From positions 1-64,000 of the forward strand of contig JAKPNN010000035.1 of assembly GCA_029548365.1 (NCBI GenBank): a stretch of 64,000 bases of DNA, given 5' to 3'. The notes under the pieces were generated by a model. The model did not search any database, was not told where the DNA came from, and worked only from the letters and a program-made list of their open reading frames with translations. This document shows, piece by piece, positions 54,780 through 61,534 of the stretch (position 1 is its first letter; every line of letters begins with the position of its first letter). The stretch comes from Chloroflexota bacterium (GTDB lineage: Bacteria > Chloroflexota > Anaerolineae > Anaerolineales > Anaerolineaceae). Made by a program: the position numbers and the translations under genes.

Positions 54780-55172
54780 TTACCGGCGGGAGCGACGGAG
54801 AAAGAGGATGACCAATCCGAGGATGAAACCACCAAAGATGATCAGCAGTGCATCCTGGCGCAGGTTATGATCCTCAAGGAATACAAAGGTCTCGGTCTCA
54901 CCGAGTTCGGATGCATGGGCGACTGCCTCAGGTTGCAGGGCTGTTTTTCGTGGTGTTACCCGGGGTTTCTTTTCGCTAACGGTGACGAATGGCGCTATGG
55001 TCAGAAATTTAATATTGTTGATCCCGGGCACGCGTTCTAAATCCTCGATTTTTTCGAAAGGTCGTTGTTCGATGATGCGCGCGGCTAGCACCGGCCCAAT
55101 GCCGCGGATGGTGGTCAGTTCCTGCAGGGTCGCCAGATTGATATCGATTAAAGTCTCATGTGGTTGTGTCAT
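54780..55172 (-). CDS. ComEA-like helix-hairpin-helix protein with C-terminal membrane helix
   Basis: A 130-residue protein. The N-terminal HhH domain reads IDINLATLQELTTIRGIGP and PFEKIEDLERVPGI, typical of ComEA DNA-binding domains. A linker is followed by a single membrane helix (ALLIIFGGFILGLVILFL) and RRSRR at the C-terminus. In ComEA the membrane helix is N-terminal; here the order is reversed, so the HhH may face the cytoplasm or outside depending on topology. GGAGAAGG precedes ATG 55172. Confidence 0.75.
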   Translation of the reverse strand: MTQPHETLIDINLATLQELTTIRGIGPVLAARIIEQRPFEKIEDLERVPGINNIKFLTIAPFVTVSEKKPRVTPRKTALQPEAVAHASELGETETFVFLEDHNLRQDALLIIFGGFILGLVILFLRRSRR

Positions 55173-55386
55173 AACCTTCTCCTGTTTGCGGTGTATCAGG
55201 GTTTGATCATATTAATAATGAGCAGTTTTTTTACCCGTTTCTTTAGTATAACTTGATAATGTGCTAATGACAATTCAGGCAGCGCCAAATCTTAAAAAAG
55301 GTTTGCTTGCTTCCTGGTTTTATTATAAAATAGATCAAGGTCTTATGATGTGCTGAAGATTGATTTTATTATTGTTGTGTGTGGAG

Positions 55387-55830
55387 ATGATGACTGAAGC
55401 ATTCTGGCAGACGAAAACGCTTGATACACTGACCCATGAAGAATGGGAAGCCTTATGCGATCGGTGCGGCAAGTGTTGTTTGCACAAGATTGAAGATGAA
55501 GGCAGCAGACGGGTTTATTATACCGATGTGGCTTGCCGCCTGTTGAATTTAACAACCTGCCAGTGCTCGGACTATGAACACCGCACACAAAAAGTGCCGG
55601 ATTGTCTGCTTCTGACTGCAGAGCGTGTGAGTGAAATTTACTGGCTGCCCGAATCTTGCGCTTATCGCCGTCTGGCAGAAGGACGCGGTCTGGCCTGGTG
55701 GCATCCTTTGGTTTCTGGCAATCCAGATTCGGTCAAGAAGGCTGGGATTTCTATGTGTGGACGGGTGATCCGGGAAGAAGAAGTAGATATGGACGCGCTG
55801 GAAGACCGGGTTGTTGATTGGTTTGATTGA
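55387..55830 (+). CDS. YcgN/UPF0260-like cysteine cluster protein
   Basis: About 148 residues. The cysteines are arranged as [16 protein letters not shown] in [20 protein letters not shown], and [11 protein letters not shown]. This matches the UPF0260 (YcgN) pattern with [21 protein letters not shown]. It is expected to bind a metal or Fe-S cluster; the role is unknown. Start at ATG 55387 or 55390. Confidence 0.88.
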   Translation: MMTEAFWQTKTLDTLTHEEWEALCDRCGKCCLHKIEDEGSRRVYYTDVACRLLNLTTCQCSDYEHRTQKVPDCLLLTAERVSEIYWLPESCAYRRLAEGRGLAWWHPLVSGNPDSVKKAGISMCGRVIREEEVDMDALEDRVVDWFD

Positions 55831-55884
55831 GAAGAATGTTGACAATCGCATCATGAAGTGTGCTGCATGAGCACTTGTGAAAAA

Positions 55885-55911
55885 TTGAAATAATAATTCT
55901 TATGGTATACT
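55885..55911 (+). promoter_or_regulatory. Putative promoter for the cyclic-di-AMP receptor-like genes
   Basis: TTGAAA (55885-55890) and TATACT (55906-55911) with a 15-base spacer, about 50 bases before the first gene. Confidence 0.45.
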
Positions 55912-55961
55912 GGTAGTATCCTGGATTGGTGCATCATGACATTAAATTGAAGGAAATGGCA

Positions 55962-56315
55962 ATGCAGGAGAAGGTGAATTCACAATTGAAAATAAACTAT
56001 ATGCTGATTGTGGTTGTTCAGGGGCAGGATGCTGATCTAGCAATTGATTCACTGGTCGATGGCGGGTTCACCGTCACGCGTTTGCCAAGTGTCGGTGGGT
56101 TCTTGGGACGAAAGAATGCCACCTTGATGGTGGGTATGCCTGTTGACCAGAAGGAACCAGCGATTGAAATTTTGAACAGGAATTGCAGGCAGCGGGTTTC
56201 TTTTCTTACTGTGCCCATGGAAAATTCACCTCTTCCGATGCTGGCACCAACACCTGTGACCGTTGGAGGTGCCAATATTTTTTCCCTTGAAGTTGAGCAT
56301 TACGAGGAATTTTAA
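55962..56315 (+). CDS. Cyclic-di-AMP receptor-like (DarA/PstA) protein, paralogue 1
   Basis: About 117 residues of the PII-like DUF970 family. It has LIVVVQGQDADLAIDSLVDGGF, TRLPSVGGFLGRKNATLMVG and TVGGANIFSLEVEHYEEF. Known DarA members bind cyclic-di-AMP. The long T/B-loop segment before TVGGAN is retained. The start codon is unclear: ATG 55962 (with AAGG) is favoured, and a TTG at 55986 is possible. A second, shorter paralogue begins 2 bases after its stop. Confidence 0.85.
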   Translation: MQEKVNSQLKINYMLIVVVQGQDADLAIDSLVDGGFTVTRLPSVGGFLGRKNATLMVGMPVDQKEPAIEILNRNCRQRVSFLTVPMENSPLPMLAPTPVTVGGANIFSLEVEHYEEF

Positions 56316-56317
56316 CA

Positions 56318-56584
56318 ATGAAATTGATAATTGCGATTGTTAAAGATGAAGATAACGACGCTGTCTCCACTGGCCTGACTGAATTGGGGTTCAGGGTGAC
56401 CTTTATTGCGTCGACAGGTGGATTTTTACGTAGCGGACGTAGCACGCTTCTAATCGGCGTGGAGGACGACCAGGTTGAGACCGCATTGCTTGTCATACGA
56501 GAAAATTGTATAAAATCACCTCAAGAAAAGGAGAAACAAGCAACGATATTTGTTTTAAAAGTAGATCAATTCACACAATTATAA
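56318..56584 (+). CDS. Cyclic-di-AMP receptor-like (DarA/PstA) protein, paralogue 2
   Basis: A short 88-residue DUF970 protein with KLIIAIVKDEDNDAVSTGL, FIASTGGFLRSGRSTLLIGVED and ATIFVLKVDQF. It begins like canonical DarA but the loop between the last helix and the final strand is shortened and lacks TVGGA. It may form heterotrimers with the upstream paralogue. Confidence 0.85.
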   Translation: MKLIIAIVKDEDNDAVSTGLTELGFRVTFIASTGGFLRSGRSTLLIGVEDDQVETALLVIRENCIKSPQEKEKQATIFVLKVDQFTQL

Positions 56585-56650
56585 GATAATCGATGACTTA
56601 CTTGGGTTAATTTGGGCCGTGATAGAACGCTTTTCGCTTTTCGGATGGAC

Positions 56651-56680
56651 TTGCTAAAAACTGCGATTATCTGATAGAAT
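56651..56680 (+). promoter_or_regulatory. Putative promoter for the DUF4013 gene
   Basis: TTGCTA (56651-56656) and TAGAAT (56675-56680), spacer 18 bases, about 30 bases before the start codon. Confidence 0.45.
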
Positions 56681-56711
56681 ATACTCTAATTACAATGAAT
56701 AGGAGAAAAAA

Positions 56712-57380
56712 ATGAACTTTGGTTTAGCTTTCAGTTATGTTTTTAAAGACAAAGATTGGTTCAAAAAGATCCTCATGCCTGCACTATGCATGTTGATTCC
56801 AGTTGTCGGTCAATTTGTTGTTATCGGTTGGGGTTTAAAAATCACCAAACGCGTTATTGATGGCTATGAGGAGGATGCTTTACCAAATTTGGAATTTGGA
56901 GCTGATTTGAAGAATGGCTTCTTGGCAGCTGTGATTCAAACAATTTACTTTATCCCCATTGGCATAATCATCGGTATAGCGGGTGGCATGCTGAGCTTTG
57001 GCATGTCCGATGAAGGCGCATTGTACACTATTTTGATGATCCTTGGTGGATGTATTGGTTTGGTAGGCTTGTTGCTGGCCATCTTGATTGCTTTTTTGTC
57101 TGTTGCAGGTGTAGCAAATTTTGTTGCTAAGGGCGTATTTGGCGCTGCATTCAGAATCAAAGAGGTCTTTGGCCTGGTGAAAAAAGCGTTTGGGTCCTGG
57201 TTGCTTTACATTATCATTCAAAGCCTTGTTGTAGGCATCATCGCACCTTTAGGCGCAATCGCTTGTTTTGTGGGCGTATTTTTAACTGCGATCTTTGCTA
57301 ATGCGGTCAATAATCACCTGCTTGGACAGGTTTACAATAAAGCAACCACCCCCGCGCTGGAAAGCGTTGAAGTGCTGTAA
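56712..57380 (+). CDS. DUF4013 family membrane protein
   Basis: A 222-residue membrane protein. The N-terminal part NFGLAFSYVFKDKDWFKKILM and ITKRVIDGYEEDALPNLEF are typical for DUF4013. Four or five hydrophobic helices follow, rich in Gly and Ile. Function unknown. Followed by a strong terminator. Confidence 0.85.
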   Translation: MNFGLAFSYVFKDKDWFKKILMPALCMLIPVVGQFVVIGWGLKITKRVIDGYEEDALPNLEFGADLKNGFLAAVIQTIYFIPIGIIIGIAGGMLSFGMSDEGALYTILMILGGCIGLVGLLLAILIAFLSVAGVANFVAKGVFGAAFRIKEVFGLVKKAFGSWLLYIIIQSLVVGIIAPLGAIACFVGVFLTAIFANAVNNHLLGQVYNKATTPALESVEVL

Positions 57381-57477
57381 TTGGTGGGTTTTGCTCATAA
57401 CTCGGAACTGTTGTTCAAATCGGTTTTGTTTTTCACAAAGTAAGCTGATTTAAACCTTCAGTTCCATCACAAAACAC

Positions 57478-57520
57478 AATCACCACAACCTCAATCTTCG
57501 ATTGGGGCTGTGGTGATTTT
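57478..57520 (+). terminator. Rho-independent terminator after the DUF4013 gene
   Basis: AATCACCACA and TGTGGTGATT pair over 10 bp, with an inner CAATC/GATTG stem, followed by TTTTAT. Confidence 0.85.
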
Positions 57521-57578
57521 ATCTCACCCACACAATTGGATAAGAAATCTATTTTGGTTAAGAATAAGATAAGTTTCT

Positions 57579-57587
57579 TGTTATAAT
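57579..57587 (+). promoter_or_regulatory. Extended -10 promoter
   Basis: TGTTATAAT matches the TGnTATAAT extended -10 consensus exactly. It lies about 50 bases upstream of a mini-ORF and 260 bases upstream of the M4-like protease. Confidence 0.5.
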
Positions 57588-57635
57588 TAATTCGAACCGT
57601 AATGTTGCATTTCTGGACAGCAGGAGGAGAAATAA

Positions 57636-57686
57636 ATGACAGTGACTTCGCAAGAAAAGGATATGCCAGGATTTGTTGGCGAATAA
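57636..57686 (+). CDS. Possible 16-residue mini-ORF or leader peptide
   Basis: ATG 57636 encodes MTVTSQEKDMPGFVGE and stops at 57686. The ribosome site CAGGAGGAG (57620-57628) is better than that of most genes here, and an extended -10 promoter lies just upstream. It could be a small peptide or a leader of the protease gene. Length alone cannot decide. The rest of 57381-57845 outside the terminator has no other feature. Confidence 0.4.
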   Translation: MTVTSQEKDMPGFVGE

Positions 57687-57845
57687 TCTGGATGTTTGGT
57701 TTTGCATGAGATGATCAAATTCTTTACAATCCTTCGATAACAAGAATTTGGTTAATCAAAATTATGAAGGCACACCTTACTGATGACATATTGAGGTGTA
57801 TTTCGAAACAATGAAAAAGCAAATCAATTTAATGGAGATGAGGTC

Positions 57846-59849
57846 ATGACAAACTACAACCCCTACCATTATGACAGCAGCGCGAGCCAAAAACCGCAAA
57901 AAGCACCCAAGAAGCGGGCTCCAGGTTGCCTGGCCTTCCTGCTGGTGATTCTTGTCTTGGTTGGGTTGGGTTATGTATTTCTAACTTTGAAACCGAGTGA
58001 AGCTCGCCAGGGAAAGTCGGTTGCCGGACTGCAGATTTATGGAGAGCTTTCAGATGAGCAGCAAATCGCCATCGAGCAGCTTAGTGAACAATCGGCGCGC
58101 AACCTGGAGTTGCAGGAAAAGGGAGGAACAATTCGGACCTTGATGTTAGATGTGAATTTGGGTTATCCTAATGATCCTGAGATGCAGGTTCAAGCGTTCA
58201 TGCAGAAATACCAAAACCTCTATCAGATCAAAGATTTTGAAAAAGAATTTCGCCTGACCGACTATCAAATCGACGATGACAATTCTGTTGTACTCAAATA
58301 TTCTCAATGGGTCGATTCAATACCGGTATACAGCAGTCAATTGCTGGTAGCTTTGGACCGATCGGGAAACATCAAGCTGCTAAGTGGCGGGTATTTGCAG
58401 GAAAACGTTTTGTATTTTGACCCAAACATCACTTACAGCAAAACTGAAATAGAAAACGCGCTTAAGGATCAGGGTTATGCCGTTATTTCCAGTGACGAGA
58501 GCATTGAGCTGGTTCTTTACAACGCTATCGTTTTGGGTCATGAAAAAGGCGAGACCATTCTCGCCTGGACAATGGAAGTTGTTTTTGAAGGTGAACCATT
58601 TCACGCGGTAGTGAGTGCAAAAACGGCTGAAGTATTACTCATGGCCTCAGAAATAACATTTTATAATTATAATTTATATGATGCTGAAAAATATCCTATT
58701 ATAAATCTAAAAGGAAAAACAGAAGAAAAAGTGGATGAATGTCACATTTTTTGGCAGTGGATAAAACCAATCTACGCGATAAACGAGGAATATGGAACTG
58801 ACTATATCAAAAAAATGAATTATTTAATCACTATTATCGATAGAACGCTTTCTATTTATGAAAACCACCTTGGGTGGAAGGGATATAACAACCTTGACCA
58901 TCATTTCGAAGTTTTAATTAATGTAAAATATGGAAGCCCTTTTTTTTGGTATCGTTGTGTGAGTGTGCTCATAGGTTTTCCTGATGATGCTTCAATTTAT
59001 TCAGCTGAAGATATTTTTCCCCATGAATTTCAACATGCGGTGACGAGTGAACGGGTTACATTATTGCAATCACCCGCAACGGCAGAGGCAGGGGCTCTGG
59101 ATGAAGCATTCTCAGATATTTTTACAGCGCTTGTCGATACAAAAAACCCCTGGCAGATTCAATGGGGCAAGACATTAATCAGAGATATGGAAAATCCAAG
59201 CAAGGTAACGGGTCATTCATCTCATTACAAGAATTTTCGAAAGCCAACCAAAAAAAATGATTTCTGTCACGAAAATAGCACCATCATTTCACATGCCGCG
59301 TACCTGATCGCTGAGGGCGGCAAAAAACAGGGCATACATGTTGACGGCCTGGGCATTGGCGATATGACGAAAATATTCTTTAATAGCCAGGAATATTTAC
59401 CTATCAACGCCACTTTCTTTTTGGCCCGTTGGGCAGTTACATTGGCTTGTGAGGATTATTACCCTGACGACATCGGTCGCTGTGATTCTGTGCGCAACGC
59501 CTTTGCAATTGTTGGTATTGGCGACCCGGTGCCTCAACCCTCGCAGTGGGATAAGGCGATTGAGATCTTTAACTCGCTTCAAGATGCAATTGTTGATGCC
59601 AGGGTCAAATTGATGTTAGACCTGTTTGAGAAACTTGCAGAATTGAACATCCAGATAGACGATTTCTTTCTAAGGATGGAACAGGACCTGGTTAACTTAG
59701 TGGTAGAACTGGCATTAAAAATGGTAACGGCTTTCTTGGAAAGGTTGTTTTCCTCAATTTTCGATCAGGTATGCGGTTCATATTTGTTTGCGCTTGTTCT
59801 TCCAGGAACAGCGTTCTTTTTGATAAGAAAATATTCTTCGAGAATCTAG
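57846..59849 (+). CDS. Membrane-anchored M4 (thermolysin-like) metalloprotease
   Basis: About 667 residues. No cleavable signal: a short cytoplasmic tail (1-26) and a membrane helix (GCLAFLLVILVLVGLGYVFL, about 27-48). An FTP/PepSY-type propeptide region follows (about 60-265). The catalytic domain has HEFQH (393-397, H-E-x-x-H), the zinc-ligand Glu420 in ALDEAFSDIF, and NSTIISHAAYLI with the second His. The C-terminal part (about 555-667) is helical and ends in a further membrane helix with a basic tail. It probably acts on outside proteins while tethered at both ends. Confidence 0.82.
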   Translation: MTNYNPYHYDSSASQKPQKAPKKRAPGCLAFLLVILVLVGLGYVFLTLKPSEARQGKSVAGLQIYGELSDEQQIAIEQLSEQSARNLELQEKGGTIRTLMLDVNLGYPNDPEMQVQAFMQKYQNLYQIKDFEKEFRLTDYQIDDDNSVVLKYSQWVDSIPVYSSQLLVALDRSGNIKLLSGGYLQENVLYFDPNITYSKTEIENALKDQGYAVISSDESIELVLYNAIVLGHEKGETILAWTMEVVFEGEPFHAVVSAKTAEVLLMASEITFYNYNLYDAEKYPIINLKGKTEEKVDECHIFWQWIKPIYAINEEYGTDYIKKMNYLITIIDRTLSIYENHLGWKGYNNLDHHFEVLINVKYGSPFFWYRCVSVLIGFPDDASIYSAEDIFPHEFQHAVTSERVTLLQSPATAEAGALDEAFSDIFTALVDTKNPWQIQWGKTLIRDMENPSKVTGHSSHYKNFRKPTKKNDFCHENSTIISHAAYLIAEGGKKQGIHVDGLGIGDMTKIFFNSQEYLPINATFFLARWAVTLACEDYYPDDIGRCDSVRNAFAIVGIGDPVPQPSQWDKAIEIFNSLQDAIVDARVKLMLDLFEKLAELNIQIDDFFLRMEQDLVNLVVELALKMVTAFLERLFSSIFDQVCGSYLFALVLPGTAFFLIRKYSSRI

Positions 59850-59968
59850 TATTGAATCCAAACATGGATGACAGGTTAATCCCGCCTGTGGGATGGTTCT
59901 GATAATCAAAAAATGTACGAGAAAAACAATTTCAGGCATCAGATATCAATATTGATGGGAAAAACCAG

Positions 59969-59998
59969 TTGACGATTCTGGTAAAAATATGGTAAGAT
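59969..59998 (+). promoter_or_regulatory. Putative promoter of the infC-rpmI-rplT operon
   Basis: TTGACG (59969-59974) and TAAGAT (59993-59998), spacer 18 bases. A hairpin, CATTCCCT-ATC-AGGGAATG (60005-60023), starts right at the expected transcript start. Confidence 0.5.
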
Positions 59999-60070
59999 AA
60001 AGCTCATTCCCTATCAGGGAATGAGGTTTGTATTAAGAAATTCAATCGTATCAGAAGGAGAGCGAACGCT

Positions 60071-60586
60071 ATAAGTAGCAAAGACGACTATCGTATTAAT
60101 AAAGAAATTCGTGCTGTACAAGTACGCTTAATCGATCAGGATGGTCAAAACATCGGTGTGGTCAGTTTACGCGATGCATTGATCCGGGCTGAGGAAGCAG
60201 AGCTGGACCTGGTCGAAGTCGCCCCAAACGCCGACCCACCCGTTGCCAGGATCATGAATTTTGGCAAATTCCTGTATGAGAAAGAAAGGAAAGAACGGGA
60301 AGCACGAAAAGCACAAACCAAGATCGAGATTAAAGAGATCCGTTTGCGCCCCAAAACCACAGACCACCATAAGAGCTTCAAGGTGCGAGATGCTCGCCGG
60401 TGGCTTGGCGATGGGATGAAAGTTCGAGTGACCATTCGCTTTAGAGGACGTGAAATCACGTACCCGGAGATTGCCCTGGAAGACCTGCGAGAGATCGCTG
60501 AAGAATTAGCTGATGTTTCCATTGTCGAACAGGCGCCCAGGTTGGAAGGGCGATCGATGTTTATGATGCTCGCCCCGGGCAAATAG
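60071..60586 (+). CDS. infC: Translation initiation factor IF-3, AUA start
   Basis: A 172-residue IF-3. The N-terminal domain begins RINKEIRAVQVRLIDQDGQNIGVVSLRDAL and the C-terminal domain has KVRVTIRFRGREITYPE. No ATG, GTG or TTG lies in frame before residue 30, where GTG 60158 would cut off the conserved N-terminus. The only start with a ribosome site is ATA 60071, after AGAAGGAG. IF-3 genes elsewhere use AUU to let IF-3 repress itself. AUA here is inferred, not proven. It heads the infC-rpmI-rplT operon. Confidence 0.9.
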   Translation: MSSKDDYRINKEIRAVQVRLIDQDGQNIGVVSLRDALIRAEEAELDLVEVAPNADPPVARIMNFGKFLYEKERKEREARKAQTKIEIKEIRLRPKTTDHHKSFKVRDARRWLGDGMKVRVTIRFRGREITYPEIALEDLREIAEELADVSIVEQAPRLEGRSMFMMLAPGK

Positions 60587-60632
60587 CCTCTGCGATTGTC
60601 ATTTTAAAAAAAGGATACGATTACTAGCGGTG

Positions 60633-60670
60633 AATCCCTACGGGTCTGCACGCCTGCCCCGTAGGATTTT
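60633..60670 (+). promoter_or_regulatory. Hairpin between infC and rpmI, candidate L20 leader
   Basis: AATCC-CTACGGG (60633-60644) pairs with CCCGTAGGATT (60658-60668) and a few T follow. It ends just before the AAAGGAG of rpmI. In other bacteria L20 binds a leader in this operon; here the hairpin could serve that or act as an attenuator. Confidence 0.45.
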
Positions 60671-60687
60671 CATGAAAGGAGAGTTAA

Positions 60688-60924
60688 ATGCCACGGAAAC
60701 CACGCGAGGGCAAGTACAAAATGAAGACCCATAAGGCAACCTCGAAACGGTTCAGGATGACCGGGTCGGGCGCGATTTTGCGAACCAAAATCGGAAAAGG
60801 CCACCTTCGTCGTCGAACCCCGGCCCGCACCAAGCTATTGTTTGAGCGCATGCTGCCGGTAAAGTCTAAAGGCACACAAAAGAAGGTTCGTCGGCTGGCG
60901 CCCTATTTGGGCAAAAAGAAGTAA
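60688..60924 (+). CDS. rpmI: 50S ribosomal protein L35
   Basis: A 78-residue very basic protein with KMKTHKATSKRFRMTGSGA and the C-terminal LAPYLGKKK, as in L35. The N-terminal extension MPRKPREGKY makes it about 12 residues longer than E. coli L35. AAAGGAGAG precedes ATG 60688; ATG 60721 lacks such a site. Confidence 0.96.
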   Translation: MPRKPREGKYKMKTHKATSKRFRMTGSGAILRTKIGKGHLRRRTPARTKLLFERMLPVKSKGTQKKVRRLAPYLGKKK

Positions 60925-61023
60925 ACTACTTTGTAATCATTTTTTTAGTTGCGGCTGCTGGGTGTTTGCAACAGGTGAGTGAAAACGATCACCGGCGCTC
61001 AGGGGTTCGCAGAGGAGAGTCAT

Positions 61024-61371
61024 ATGGCACGTGTAAGAGGTGGACCGCAGGGTTACCGAAGACATAAAAAAATTCTAAAGCTCACCAAGGGATACTACGC
61101 TTCCAAGAGCAAACTGTTCCGTCGAGCCAATGAGCAATACCTGAAAAGCCAATGGTATGCTTATCGCGATCGGCGCAATCGCAAACGTGATCTGCGCAAG
61201 CTGTGGATCACACGCATCAATGCGGCTGCCCGTCTGAATGGGACCACCTACAGCAAACTGGTCCATGGTTTACGGCAAAACCAGATCAACCTGAACCGCA
61301 AGATGCTGGCTGACCTGGCTGTACGTGAACCAGAAGTTTTTGCTCAGATCGTCAACAAAGCGATTAGCTAA
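61024..61371 (+). CDS. rplT: 50S ribosomal protein L20
   Basis: A 115-residue protein: [52 protein letters not shown] and [22 protein letters not shown] are all family motifs. ATG 61024 follows GGAGAG. It is an assembly protein of the 50S and a repressor of its own operon in several bacteria. Confidence 0.97.
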   Translation: MARVRGGPQGYRRHKKILKLTKGYYASKSKLFRRANEQYLKSQWYAYRDRRNRKRDLRKLWITRINAAARLNGTTYSKLVHGLRQNQINLNRKMLADLAVREPEVFAQIVNKAIS

Positions 61372-61399
61372 AGTAAAAATTTATAAAGACAAATAAAAG

Positions 61400-61425
61400 A
61401 GGCTGCCAACAGGGCAGCCTTTTTG
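61400..61425 (+). terminator. Terminator of the infC-rpmI-rplT operon
   Basis: AGGCTGCC, loop AACAG, GGCAGCCT and TTTTTG form a compact hairpin with a T run. Confidence 0.88.
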
Positions 61426-61534
61426 TATTTAATGTCTGCAGCGGTAATCCAGTTTTTCTTAATTTGGTTCAGGGTAGATGCAGACGACCGTTTTCAGTCA
61501 GGGGATCATCGCTCTCTTGATCAGCAAGCAGAGC

